A stretch of 10,375 nucleotides of DNA from B4-G1 sp964393895 (GTDB lineage: Bacteria > Chloroflexota > Anaerolineae > B4-G1). The notes under the pieces were generated by a model that was given only the letters and a program-made list of their open reading frames with translations, was not told the DNA's origin and searched no databases. How positions within the stretch are numbered: position 1 is the first letter of the stretch; each line of letters opens with the position of its first letter. Position numbers and translations under genes: made by a program. Shown here piece after piece: positions 1 to 5,065 of the stretch. Location: contig CAYMWP010000153.1 of assembly GCA_964393895.1 (NCBI GenBank), forward strand, positions 1 through 10,375, read 5' to 3'.

Positions 1-2
1 CT

Positions 3-35
3 AGCCAGCACCGTCTGTTTTACGGCGGTGCGGCT
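3..35. repeat. Bulged hairpin
   Basis: AGCC-A-GCACCG at 3-13 pairs with CGGTGC-GGCT at 26-35, giving a ten-pair stem with one bulged A at position 7 and a 12-base loop. No T-tract follows on the plus strand, so it does not qualify as a canonical intrinsic terminator in that direction. The minus-strand continuation lies outside the window. It may be the 3' end structure of a gene to the left; that is a guess. Confidence 0.45.
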
Positions 36-76
36 TCAAAACGGGAATTACTGCTGTTCAAGGGAAAGCCTGTTTT

Positions 77-162
77 ACCACAAAGGACACAAAGGAAAAA
101 ACCAGAAACAGTCGCATAACTTGTGAAATCACTTTCTTGGTGTACTTCGTGCCCTTCGTGGT
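77..162. repeat. Inverted pair of 9-base-unit arrays
   Basis: On the plus strand, 77-94 is two 9-base units, ACCACAAAG and GACACAAAG. On the minus strand, 162 down to 136 is three units of the same family, ACCACGAAG, GGCACGAAG and TACACCAAG. All carry the core CAC(A/G/C)AAG. The two arrays face each other across about 40 bases, so the whole block is an imperfect inverted repeat. Similar short CAC-AAG arrays recur, to my memory, in intergenic DNA of several environmental phyla. The function is unknown. Confidence 0.6.
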
Positions 163-247
163 TCTCCAAAATAGGCATGCCTGAACGCTTACCAGAGAAT
201 CATCCCTTCGTTGATGCACTTGCCTTGCCCTCGGTTAAAGCGTTTAT

Positions 248-283
248 TTTGCCATAAATGGCAAATTATTGCAATGAATTGCA
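248..283. promoter_or_regulatory. Two tandem operator-like dyads
   Basis: TTTGCCAT-AA-ATGGCAAA (248-265) is a perfect 8-base dyad. TGCAAT-GA-ATTGCA (270-283) is a perfect 6-base dyad. Both have two-base centres, at 256.5 and 276.5, exactly 20 bases apart, which places them on nearly the same face of the helix. The left half sites TTTGCCAT and ATTGCAAT agree at six of eight positions. This looks like a pair of related operators for a dimeric helix-turn-helix regulator. On the minus strand, TTGCAA then 17 bases then CAAAAT gives a weak promoter-like pair overlapping the dyads. No target gene is obvious within the window. Confidence 0.45.
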
Positions 284-384
284 GTTTGACGATTCCGTTA
301 GACGATCACCGAATTGGCCATTCTGGAATCACGCCATCAAGCGCATCGTCCCCTGCAAGGCGACGACGATTCTCTGATAGCTCT

Positions 385-918
385 TCATCCGCGCAGCTCC
401 CTGGAAAAGATCTCGAACGCTGGCCGGCCGTAGAGGCAAAAGACAACCCGCTCCAGGGCCGTCGTGCCCTTCAGATACTCAATGGCCGCCCGCAGCATCA
501 CGTGCGCCGCTTCTTCCATCGGATAGCCAAAGATGCCGGTGCTGATGGCGGGCAGCGCGATGGACTTTAGCTCGTGCTCGTCGGCCATCTGGAGCGTGGC
601 GCGCACCGCCGAGCCCAGCAGTTCCGCCGAGCGCGGCGTGCCGTCATAGATCGGACCGACGGCGTGGATGACATACCTGGCCCTGAGGTTGCCGCCGGAG
701 GTGATGGCCGCCGAGCCGGTGGGAACCCGTCCGTGCTGGCGCACCCATCCATCGCTCTCCCGCTGGATGGTCGGGCCGCCCCGACGCGAGATAACGCCCG
801 CCACGCCCCCACCGTGGGCCAGTCGCTCGTTGGCGGCGTTGACGATCGCGTCGGTCTCCATCGCTGTGATGTCCTCTTCGACCAGTTCAAGTATGGTGTG
901 GTTGATTTGAACCTTCAT
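385..918 (-). CDS. Macro domain protein (ADP-ribose binding, Af1521/YmdB-like)
   Basis: A 177-residue stand-alone macro domain, the normal length for single-domain bacterial members. Macro domains bind ADP-ribose; many remove ADP-ribose from proteins or nucleic acids, or deacetylate O-acetyl-ADP-ribose. Visible landmarks from the chosen start: the EDIT turn (15-18; the family usual is GDIT), NAANERL (27-33), the glycine-rich HGGGVAG loop (35-41), TSGGNL with VIHAVGP (73-89) and the diphosphate loop STGIFGYP (126-133). The start is ATG at 918 because GGAGG lies eight bases upstream. An in-frame GTG at 933 overlaps that same GGAGG and is therefore unlikely. The gene lies 79 bases behind the B3/B4 gene on the same strand, so the two are probably co-transcribed. 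The exact substrate cannot be told from sequence. The Gly-to-Glu change in the GDIT turn is a mild oddity, at the end of the strand that carries the adenine-contacting Asp. Confidence 0.92.
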   Translation of the reverse strand: MKVQINHTILELVEEDITAMETDAIVNAANERLAHGGGVAGVISRRGGPTIQRESDGWVRQHGRVPTGSAAITSGGNLRARYVIHAVGPIYDGTPRSAELLGSAVRATLQMADEHELKSIALPAISTGIFGYPMEEAAHVMLRAAIEYLKGTTALERVVFCLYGRPAFEIFSRELRG

Positions 919-926
919 CGTCGTAT

Positions 927-931
927 CCTCC
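927..931 (-). promoter_or_regulatory. Shine-Dalgarno deciding the macro gene start
   Basis: GGAGG on the minus strand sits eight bases before ATG 918. It lies inside the first codons of the longer frame that begins at GTG 933, which argues for the shorter protein. A perfect 10-base palindrome, CGAGATCTCG (934-943), lies directly upstream of it. Confidence 0.7.
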
Positions 932-997
932 ACCGAGATCTCGTCCGATTGTGTCCAAATGCGTTTGACCTGGTGGCTCGCTGGAAATATCTTGAGC

Positions 998-1675
998 TCA
1001 TTCCGTCCCGAATACTTTCAATAGCTCCACTTCCGCCGTCGGCGCGACCAACTTGACGTTCTCTCGAATGTCTTCCAGGTGTCCTTCCATCACTCGTTCG
1101 CCCACCCCCGGCGGCCCATACACTGTGAACAACGCTCGTTTCGTCTCGGCCCTGATCCGCGTGCGCCGGTCTGGCCCATAGATGATGCTCGACAGTATAC
1201 CCACGCTGTCCGTTATCATCATATCCTCAGCCTTTACCACCTGTTCCTGACCGTTGAGCCGGACGTATTTCTCACTTCCTTCTGCCACCTCGACGCTCAC
1301 CGGGGGCTGTACGACGTCCAAATCGTGGCCCGCCGTTAGCAGCAGGTTCTTTAGCTCGGCTATGAACATTGCCTCCACCAGCGCCGCTACCCGAGGAATA
1401 GATCTCCCTTTGAAGACCAGTGACTCTAGCTGAAGCTGAACGTGATAGGTTTTCTTGAACTGCTTGTAGTAGGACCTATATGCTTCCAGAACAGGTAGAT
1501 TTTTTAGCCTGGCTCTATCATAGTCAGCGTAGCGAGAGCGCAACTCTTTCTCCACTTGGGCCTTGAATTCTTCGAGGCCCGCGTGATGCGGCGGATTGGC
1601 CACGTTGGACATGGTCAAAACCCCCACCACCGCTCCAGGATACGTTGATTTCCAGGTTGGTGATACGCTGAACAT
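998..1675 (-). CDS. Stand-alone B3/B4 domain protein (tRNA-editing-like)
   Basis: A 225-residue protein matching the B3/B4 fold, which in bacterial phenylalanyl-tRNA synthetase beta subunit hydrolyses mischarged Tyr-tRNA(Phe). Free-standing relatives occur widely and are poorly characterised. Recognisable blocks: VSPTWKSTYPGAVVGVL (4-20), a charged helix (33-60), YRSYYKQFKKTYHVQLQLES (66-85), the long helix LVEAMFIAELKNLLLTAGHDLD (99-120), and the C-terminal strands with GILSSIIYGPDRRT (159-172) and FTVYGPPGV (183-191). The ATG at 1675 is preferred because the first 20 residues belong to the conserved family N-terminus; only a weak AGAAAGAG precedes it. An internal ATG at residue 22 would delete conserved sequence. 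The gene lies upstream of the macro gene on the same strand. No tRNA synthetase core is present, so any editing would be in trans. The family call is firm; the function is inferred. Confidence 0.85.
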   Translation of the reverse strand: MFSVSPTWKSTYPGAVVGVLTMSNVANPPHHAGLEEFKAQVEKELRSRYADYDRARLKNLPVLEAYRSYYKQFKKTYHVQLQLESLVFKGRSIPRVAALVEAMFIAELKNLLLTAGHDLDVVQPPVSVEVAEGSEKYVRLNGQEQVVKAEDMMITDSVGILSSIIYGPDRRTRIRAETKRALFTVYGPPGVGERVMEGHLEDIRENVKLVAPTAEVELLKVFGTE

Positions 1676-2014
1676 TTTTGGACTCTTTCTATGTCGCTGC
1701 TTAACGGGGCGGCGGATGAGCCGCGAAGACTCCGAGCAGCGCCGCAGGCGCTAGCGAGGGGCTTCGGCTTCACCTGCTTGCATCCGCCAAACCGATATCC
1801 GGAACCCACACCCCGCCATATTATACCCAACAACCGCCCGCGCACAAACCAGAGCCTGCCCTGAACACAAAATGCCGTGACATCCGCGCTTGCATGGTCG
1901 AGGTTGTCCACACCGCTTGCCGTGTGCACCCGCACTGGAAAGCGAAACTGGCGCATCTCGAACCGCGATTGGTAAAGAACAGACCAAGTCGCATCGAATT
2001 ATCTGTACAAATAC
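1676..2014. other. Intergenic stretch with no recognised gene
   Basis: This 339-base gap separates the minus-strand pair from the plus-strand exporter. Overlapping open frames on the minus strand (1615-1956, 1751-2080) have atypical, Cys- and Arg-rich translations resembling no family I recognise, and they lack a convincing ribosome site. Two GC-rich hairpins lie at 1709-1752 (separate entry), and from about 1960 the sequence turns AT-rich towards the plus-strand promoter. The promoter of the B3/B4 gene must lie here but I could not find a good match to consensus. Confidence 0.5.
1709..1752. repeat. Two GC-rich hairpins upstream of the B3/B4 gene
   Basis: GCGGC-ggatga-GCCGC (1709-1724) and AGCGCC-gca-GGCGCT (1738-1752) are perfect stems of five and six pairs, 13 bases apart. 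They sit 34-77 bases upstream of the minus-strand start at 1675, so they could lie in that gene's 5' leader. There is no T-tract on either side. They may equally be copies of a dispersed repeat. Confidence 0.4.
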
Positions 2015-2043
2015 TTGACAAAACATAGACAATATGCTATAAT
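2015..2043 (+). promoter_or_regulatory. Perfect sigma-70 promoter with extended -10
   Basis: TTGACA (2015-2020), a spacer of exactly 17 bases, then TATAAT (2038-2043). A TG at 2035-2036, one base before the -10, makes it an extended -10 as well. Transcription would begin near 2050, giving a leader of under 20 bases. GAGGTGAT (2054-2061) is a strong ribosome site for ATG 2067. GACAA occurs at 2017-2021 and again at 2028-2032, 11 bases apart, which could be a direct-repeat binding site. This is the best promoter in the window. Confidence 0.88.
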
Positions 2044-2066
2044 GAGCAAAACAGAGGTGATAGAAA

Positions 2067-3224
2067 ATGCTTACATCCATTCACTTAGCGATCAAAGAAG
2101 TGTGGCGCAACCGAGGGCGATTCTTGCTGTTCAGCCTGGTCGTGGCGCTGATCACGGTGCTCATTCTCTTCGTCGCGGCGTTGGGGGAGGGATTGGGGTC
2201 CGGCAACCGCGAGTATATCGAAAAGCTGGACGCCGATCTGATCGTCTACCAAGACACAGCGCGCCTGTCCATCGCCAGCAGCCGCGCGGGATGCGAAAAG
2301 CGGCGCTCACTGCGCAACGTCGAGGGCGTGCGCGAGGTCGGGCCGATCGGCTTTTCCAGCGCTACCGTCGTGGCGAGCGATGGGACAGATCTTTTGGACG
2401 TCTCGTTCATCGGCGTCGAACCGGGCAAGCCCGGCGAGCCGCCGGTGATGGCGGGGACCGGCCTGCTGCGCAAGAGCGCCGACGAAGCGATCGTGGACCG
2501 GACGGTGGCCCTGGTGGCCGACCTGCAAGTGGGGGATACGTTCATCATCCGCTCGCCCCAGGGGAGCGAGGACGAGTTCTACGCGCTGGAGGTGGTCGGG
2601 ATCAGCGACAGCCAGAAATACGGCATCCGCCCCTCGATTTTCGCCCCCATCTTAGCCTGGGATAGGCTCAGGCCGCAGGCAACGCCCGGCGGCGGCTCGG
2701 ACACACCCTATTGTAACGTGGTGGCCGTGCAACTAGAAGACCCGGCGCAGCTCGACGTCGTGCGCCAGCGCCTGCAGGTAAAGGTAGATCGGGTCGAAGC
2801 GGTGGATCTCCAGACCGCCTACGAGAACACGCCCGGCTACACGGAGCAGCAGAGCACGCTCAATACGCAGAACGGATTCGCCCTGTTGATCGGCGTGCTG
2901 GTGATCGGCGGCTTTTTCCAGATCCAAACGCTGCAAAAGGTACCCCAGATCGGGATGCTCAAGGCCATCGGCACGCCCAACGCTATCGTCGCCCTGGCCG
3001 TGATGATCCAGATCCTGATCGTAACCCTGTCGGGCGTGGTGATGGGCAGCCTGGCGACCTTTGGTATCGCGCTGGTCTTTCCACCCAACATCCCCATCGT
3101 TTTCGAGATCAGCTCGGGAGCGATGGCGGTGACTTCCATCGTTCTGATGAGCCTCATCGGCGGGCTGGTCTCTATCCGCTATTCGCTGCGCGTGGAGCCG
3201 TTGATCGCCCTGGGGTTGGGGTAG
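2067..3224 (+). CDS. ABC transporter permease, FtsX/MacB/DevC-like
   Basis: A 385-residue membrane subunit of a type VII-style ABC exporter. The topology is that of the family: one N-terminal membrane helix (about 19-40), a large extracytoplasmic domain (about 45-265), and three C-terminal helices (about 270-288, 309-338 and 351-371). The FtsX-like signature between helices 2 and 3 is clear: QTLQKVPQIGMLKAIGTPN (287-305), the cytoplasmic coupling region that contacts the ATPase. Such proteins transmit ATP-driven movement to an external domain rather than moving substrate through a channel. The start is set by GAGGTGAT five bases upstream. The ATPase gene follows after about 40 bases, so the two form the core of one transporter. 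No adaptor gene is adjacent, unlike DevBCA or MacAB. The substrate cannot be told; macrolide, peptide or lipid export or a lipoprotein/cell-wall role are all possible. One Cys occurs at 76 and one at 216, both in the external domain. Confidence 0.88.
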   Translation: MLTSIHLAIKEVWRNRGRFLLFSLVVALITVLILFVAALGEGLGSGNREYIEKLDADLIVYQDTARLSIASSRAGCEKRRSLRNVEGVREVGPIGFSSATVVASDGTDLLDVSFIGVEPGKPGEPPVMAGTGLLRKSADEAIVDRTVALVADLQVGDTFIIRSPQGSEDEFYALEVVGISDSQKYGIRPSIFAPILAWDRLRPQATPGGGSDTPYCNVVAVQLEDPAQLDVVRQRLQVKVDRVEAVDLQTAYENTPGYTEQQSTLNTQNGFALLIGVLVIGGFFQIQTLQKVPQIGMLKAIGTPNAIVALAVMIQILIVTLSGVVMGSLATFGIALVFPPNIPIVFEISSGAMAVTSIVLMSLIGGLVSIRYSLRVEPLIALGLG

Positions 3225-3229
3225 TGAAA

Positions 3230-3246
3230 AAGAAACCTGGTTTCTT
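3230..3246. repeat. Short perfect palindrome between permease and ATPase
   Basis: AAGAAACC-T-GGTTTCTT is a perfect 8-base inverted repeat around one base. It fills most of the gap between the permease stop and the ATPase ribosome site. It has no T-tract and lies within an operon, so it is unlikely to be a terminator. Palindromes of the GAAACC/GGTTTC type are, as far as I recall, common dispersed elements in Chloroflexota intergenic DNA. It could also be a processing or stability hairpin that adjusts the ratio of the two subunits. Confidence 0.6.
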
Positions 3247-3249
3247 GAC

Positions 3250-3255
3250 GAGGAG
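3250..3255 (+). promoter_or_regulatory. Shine-Dalgarno deciding the ATPase start
   Basis: GAGGAG ends two bases before ATG 3258 but eight bases before the in-frame ATG 3264. The second spacing is workable and the first is not, so the protein probably begins MPALEAQ. Confidence 0.6.
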
Positions 3256-3263
3256 ATATGACA

Positions 3264-4022
3264 ATGCCAGCTCTCGAAGCACAATCGGTCATCAAACAAT
3301 ATCAGACCGGCGGCGGCGTGGTGAACGCCGTGGGCGGGATCTCTATCAGCCTCCAGCCGGGCGAGTTCGTGGCCCTGGTGGGTCCCAGCGGCTCGGGCAA
3401 GACCACCATGCTGGCCATATTGGCCGGCCTGCTACGGCCGACCTCGGGATCCATCATGATCGCCGGCCAGGAATTGTCCACGATGAAGGAGAGAGAGCGG
3501 GCGCGCTTTCGCCGCCGCAAGATCGGGTTCACCTTCCAGGCCAACAACCTGGTGCCATATTTGACGGTCCTGGAGAACGTCGAATTGATGCTGCGGCTGA
3601 ACAACCAGCTCGACCCGGCCAGCCGCCAGCGGGCCAGGGAACTTCTCGTGCTGCTCGGACTGGAGGAGCGGTTGAACTCCCTGCCGAGACAGCTCTCCGG
3701 CGGGCAGCAACAGCGCGTGGCCATCGCCCGTTCGCTGATCAATCAGCCCGCCGTGGTCTTGGCCGACGAGCCGACGGCCAGCCTCGACACCGAGCGCGCC
3801 TTCCAGGTAGTGGAGACGTTGGCCAACCTGGTGCACGAGCAGGGCAGCGCGGGCGTCATGGTGACCCACGACCTGCGCATGGTGGAATACGCCGACCGGG
3901 TGATCCAGATGCTGGACGGTCGCGTGGAGCGCATACTCAGCGCCAAAGAAGACCTGGCCTGCCTGGCGGATCCGGCCGAGTGCCGGATGATACCGACGGA
4001 CGTGCTGGGCTTTGTGAATTAA
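3264..4022 (+). CDS. ABC transporter ATP-binding protein, LolD/MacB/DevA-like
   Basis: A 252-residue ATPase (254 if ATG 3258 is used), the usual length for single-domain exporter ATPases. It binds and hydrolyses ATP on the cytoplasmic side of the upstream permease. All catalytic motifs are intact, numbered from MPALEAQ: Walker A GPSGSGKTT (40-48), Q-loop Gln (92, in FTFQANN), signature LSGGQQQR (144-151), Walker B VVLADEPTASLD (164-175) and the switch His in VMVTHDLR (198-205). The sequence is of the FtsE/LolD/MacB group. A C-terminal tail of about 30 residues after the last strand contains two Cys (LACLADPAEC); this is not part of the core fold. It sits in one operon with the permease at 2067. 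It is the only ATPase in the window, so it could also serve the second permease at 8316; that is inference. Confidence 0.95.
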   Translation: MPALEAQSVIKQYQTGGGVVNAVGGISISLQPGEFVALVGPSGSGKTTMLAILAGLLRPTSGSIMIAGQELSTMKERERARFRRRKIGFTFQANNLVPYLTVLENVELMLRLNNQLDPASRQRARELLVLLGLEERLNSLPRQLSGGQQQRVAIARSLINQPAVVLADEPTASLDTERAFQVVETLANLVHEQGSAGVMVTHDLRMVEYADRVIQMLDGRVERILSAKEDLACLADPAECRMIPTDVLGFVN

Positions 4023-4087
4023 GGTAGGCGGTTTTGCTAACCGCCCTAGGGTCGGACAACGGGCCGAGACCGTCTAATCCGACCTAC
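4023..4087. repeat. Structured intergenic element with nested stems
   Basis: The element starts directly after the ATPase stop codon. GGCGGTT-ttgct-AACCGCC (4027-4045) is a perfect seven-pair hairpin. GGTCGGA (4050-4056) pairs perfectly with TCCGACC (4078-4084), enclosing a smaller ACGG/CCGT stem (4059-4062 with 4070-4073). The outer ends GTAGG (4024-4028) and CCTAC (4083-4087) are also complementary, so the whole 65 bases can close on themselves or take an alternative fold. The GTAGG-TCGGATTAG wording on the minus strand resembles dispersed palindromic repeats known from other bacteria. There is no T-tract, so the gene behind it may still be read through. Confidence 0.6.
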
Positions 4088-4112
4088 AGGGTTATTTCCG
4101 AAGGAGAGAAAA

Positions 4113-4907
4113 ATGACTTTCTTAGAGATTTACGGTATCGCCGCCCTGGTGATCCTGGGGTACATGGCGGTCCTCTGGATCGCCAGCTTGATGCTAAAGA
4201 ACTCGAGCATCGTGGACATATTCTGGGGAGCCGGGTTCGTGCTCACCAACTGGGTCTACTTTGCCCTCACGCCGGATGGCTTCCCCGCCCGCAAGTGGCT
4301 CATCGGCGTCCTGGTCACTATCTGGGGGCTGCGGCTGTCGCTCTACATCCTGTGGCGCAACTGGGGCAAGCCGGAGGACTTTCGCTACCGCAAGTGGCGA
4401 GAGGAAGAGGGCCGGAGATGGTGGTGGTTCAGCTTTTTCAAGGTCTTTGTGTTGCAGGGAGCCTTGATGTGGATCATCTCCGCGCCGCTGCTGGCCGCCC
4501 AGATCACACCCACCCCGGCCAGGCTGACGTTACTCGACTTGATAGCCGTACCGGTCTGGTTCGTCGGCTTCTTTTTTGAATCGGTCGGCGACTGGCAAAT
4601 GGCCCGCTTCAAGGGGAACCCGGCCAACAAGGGGAAGGTGTTGAACACCGGCGTCTGGCGCTACACTCGCCACCCCAACTACTTTGGCGACGCGGCCCAG
4701 TGGTGGGGATATTACCTCGTCGCGGCTGCGGCGAGCGGCGGCTTTTGGACCATATTTAGCCCGCTCATAATGACCACCCTTCTGCTGCGGGTCTCGGGCG
4801 TGGCGCTGCTGGAGAGGACGTTGAAAGAAACCAAGCCTCAATACAAGGAATACACCGAAACCACCAGCGCCTTTGTGCCCTGGTTTCCGCGCAAACCAAA
4901 AGTTTAG
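4113..4907 (+). CDS. DUF1295 membrane protein (steroid 5-alpha reductase/ICMT-like)
   Basis: A 264-residue integral membrane protein of the DUF1295 group, related to steroid 5-alpha reductases and isoprenylcysteine/phospholipid methyltransferases. Predicted helices lie at about 6-27, 36-54, 62-81, 108-130, 140-157, 195-205 and 212-232. The hallmark is GVWRYTRHPNYFGD (180-193), which in this superfamily forms the cofactor-binding face; FRYRKWRE (90-97), SGVALLE (228-234) and the C-terminal TSAFVPWFP (251-259) are also typical. AGGAG six bases upstream fixes ATG 4113. The reaction is not established for this group: NAD(P)H-dependent double-bond reduction or SAM-dependent methylation of a membrane lipid are the leading options, and sequence alone does not decide. 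In other bacteria DUF1295 genes are found near B12-dependent light-responsive regulators, here the MerR gene 158 bases downstream, which suggests a role in the same lipid response. Length and motifs look complete. Confidence 0.88.
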   Translation: MTFLEIYGIAALVILGYMAVLWIASLMLKNSSIVDIFWGAGFVLTNWVYFALTPDGFPARKWLIGVLVTIWGLRLSLYILWRNWGKPEDFRYRKWREEEGRRWWWFSFFKVFVLQGALMWIISAPLLAAQITPTPARLTLLDLIAVPVWFVGFFFESVGDWQMARFKGNPANKGKVLNTGVWRYTRHPNYFGDAAQWWGYYLVAAAASGGFWTIFSPLIMTTLLLRVSGVALLERTLKETKPQYKEYTETTSAFVPWFPRKPKV

Positions 4908-4965
4908 CCAGCAAAAAGTTAGAGCAACACAAAATGGATACTTTTAAGAGATAGAGAAATGTAGC

Positions 4966-4983
4966 CGAGGTTTCTATACCTCG
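4966..4983. repeat. Perfect hairpin before the MerR gene
   Basis: CGAGGT-ttctat-ACCTCG is a six-pair perfect stem, 60 bases after the DUF1295 stop and about 80 before the regulator start. No T-tract follows. It could be a weak terminator, an operator dyad for the regulator itself, or another dispersed palindrome. Confidence 0.45.
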
Positions 4984-5012
4984 CAGGGTCAGCGCGATAT
5001 GGAAATTGCGAC

Positions 5013-5036
5013 TATAACACAGACCCCCAAAGTGTT
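5013..5036 (+). promoter_or_regulatory. Possible MerR-gene promoter region (weak)
   Basis: TATAAC (5013-5018) could be a -10 box, but no good -35 lies at the right distance. AACAC (5016-5020) and GTGTT (5032-5036) form a five-base dyad overlapping the likely transcription start, a position where an autoregulator could act. Neither signal is strong. I see no match to the operator words I associate with CarH/LitR. Confidence 0.25.
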
Positions 5037-5065
5037 GAGATGGTACCATGTGGATGGGAGCGCTT

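Larger units (their letters stand above)
1..384. other. Gene-free structured region
   Basis: No convincing coding sequence is seen here. The one long open frame on the plus strand, starting at 211, runs antisense into the macro gene and resembles no protein family I know. The stretch holds three kinds of structure, listed separately: a hairpin at 3-35, an inverted pair of 9-base arrays at 77-162, and two tandem dyads at 248-283. Base composition between about 60 and 290 is clearly more AT-rich than in the flanking genes, as expected of intergenic DNA. Confidence 0.6.

Noticed and set aside
211..570. Plus-strand open frame of 119 codons
   Set aside because: It overlaps the macro gene in antisense, has an atypical Arg/Ser-rich translation and no good ribosome site.
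574..1056. Plus-strand open frame of 160 codons antisense to the macro gene
   Set aside because: The GC-rich coding strand leaves the opposite frames open. The translation matches no family, while the minus strand encodes a clear macro domain.
1615..2080. Overlapping minus-strand open frames in the gap before the exporter
   Set aside because: They run through hairpins and the plus-strand promoter, have odd Cys/Arg-rich translations, lack ribosome sites, and one overlaps the B3/B4 N-terminus.
2733..3299. Minus-strand open frame of 188 codons
   Set aside because: His/Asp/Gln-rich shadow of the permease gene with no family resemblance.
3224..4027. Plus-strand open frame of 267 codons overlapping the ATPase
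   Set aside because: The ATPase frame has every catalytic motif; this frame gives a low-complexity Arg/Gly/Pro translation. Its beginning is just the palindrome at 3230-3246 read as codons.
4908..5065. Cobalamin riboswitch before the B12 regulator
   Set aside because: The gap is too short for the full fold and I could not find the conserved B12-box wording; regulation by the B12 protein itself is the simpler reading.
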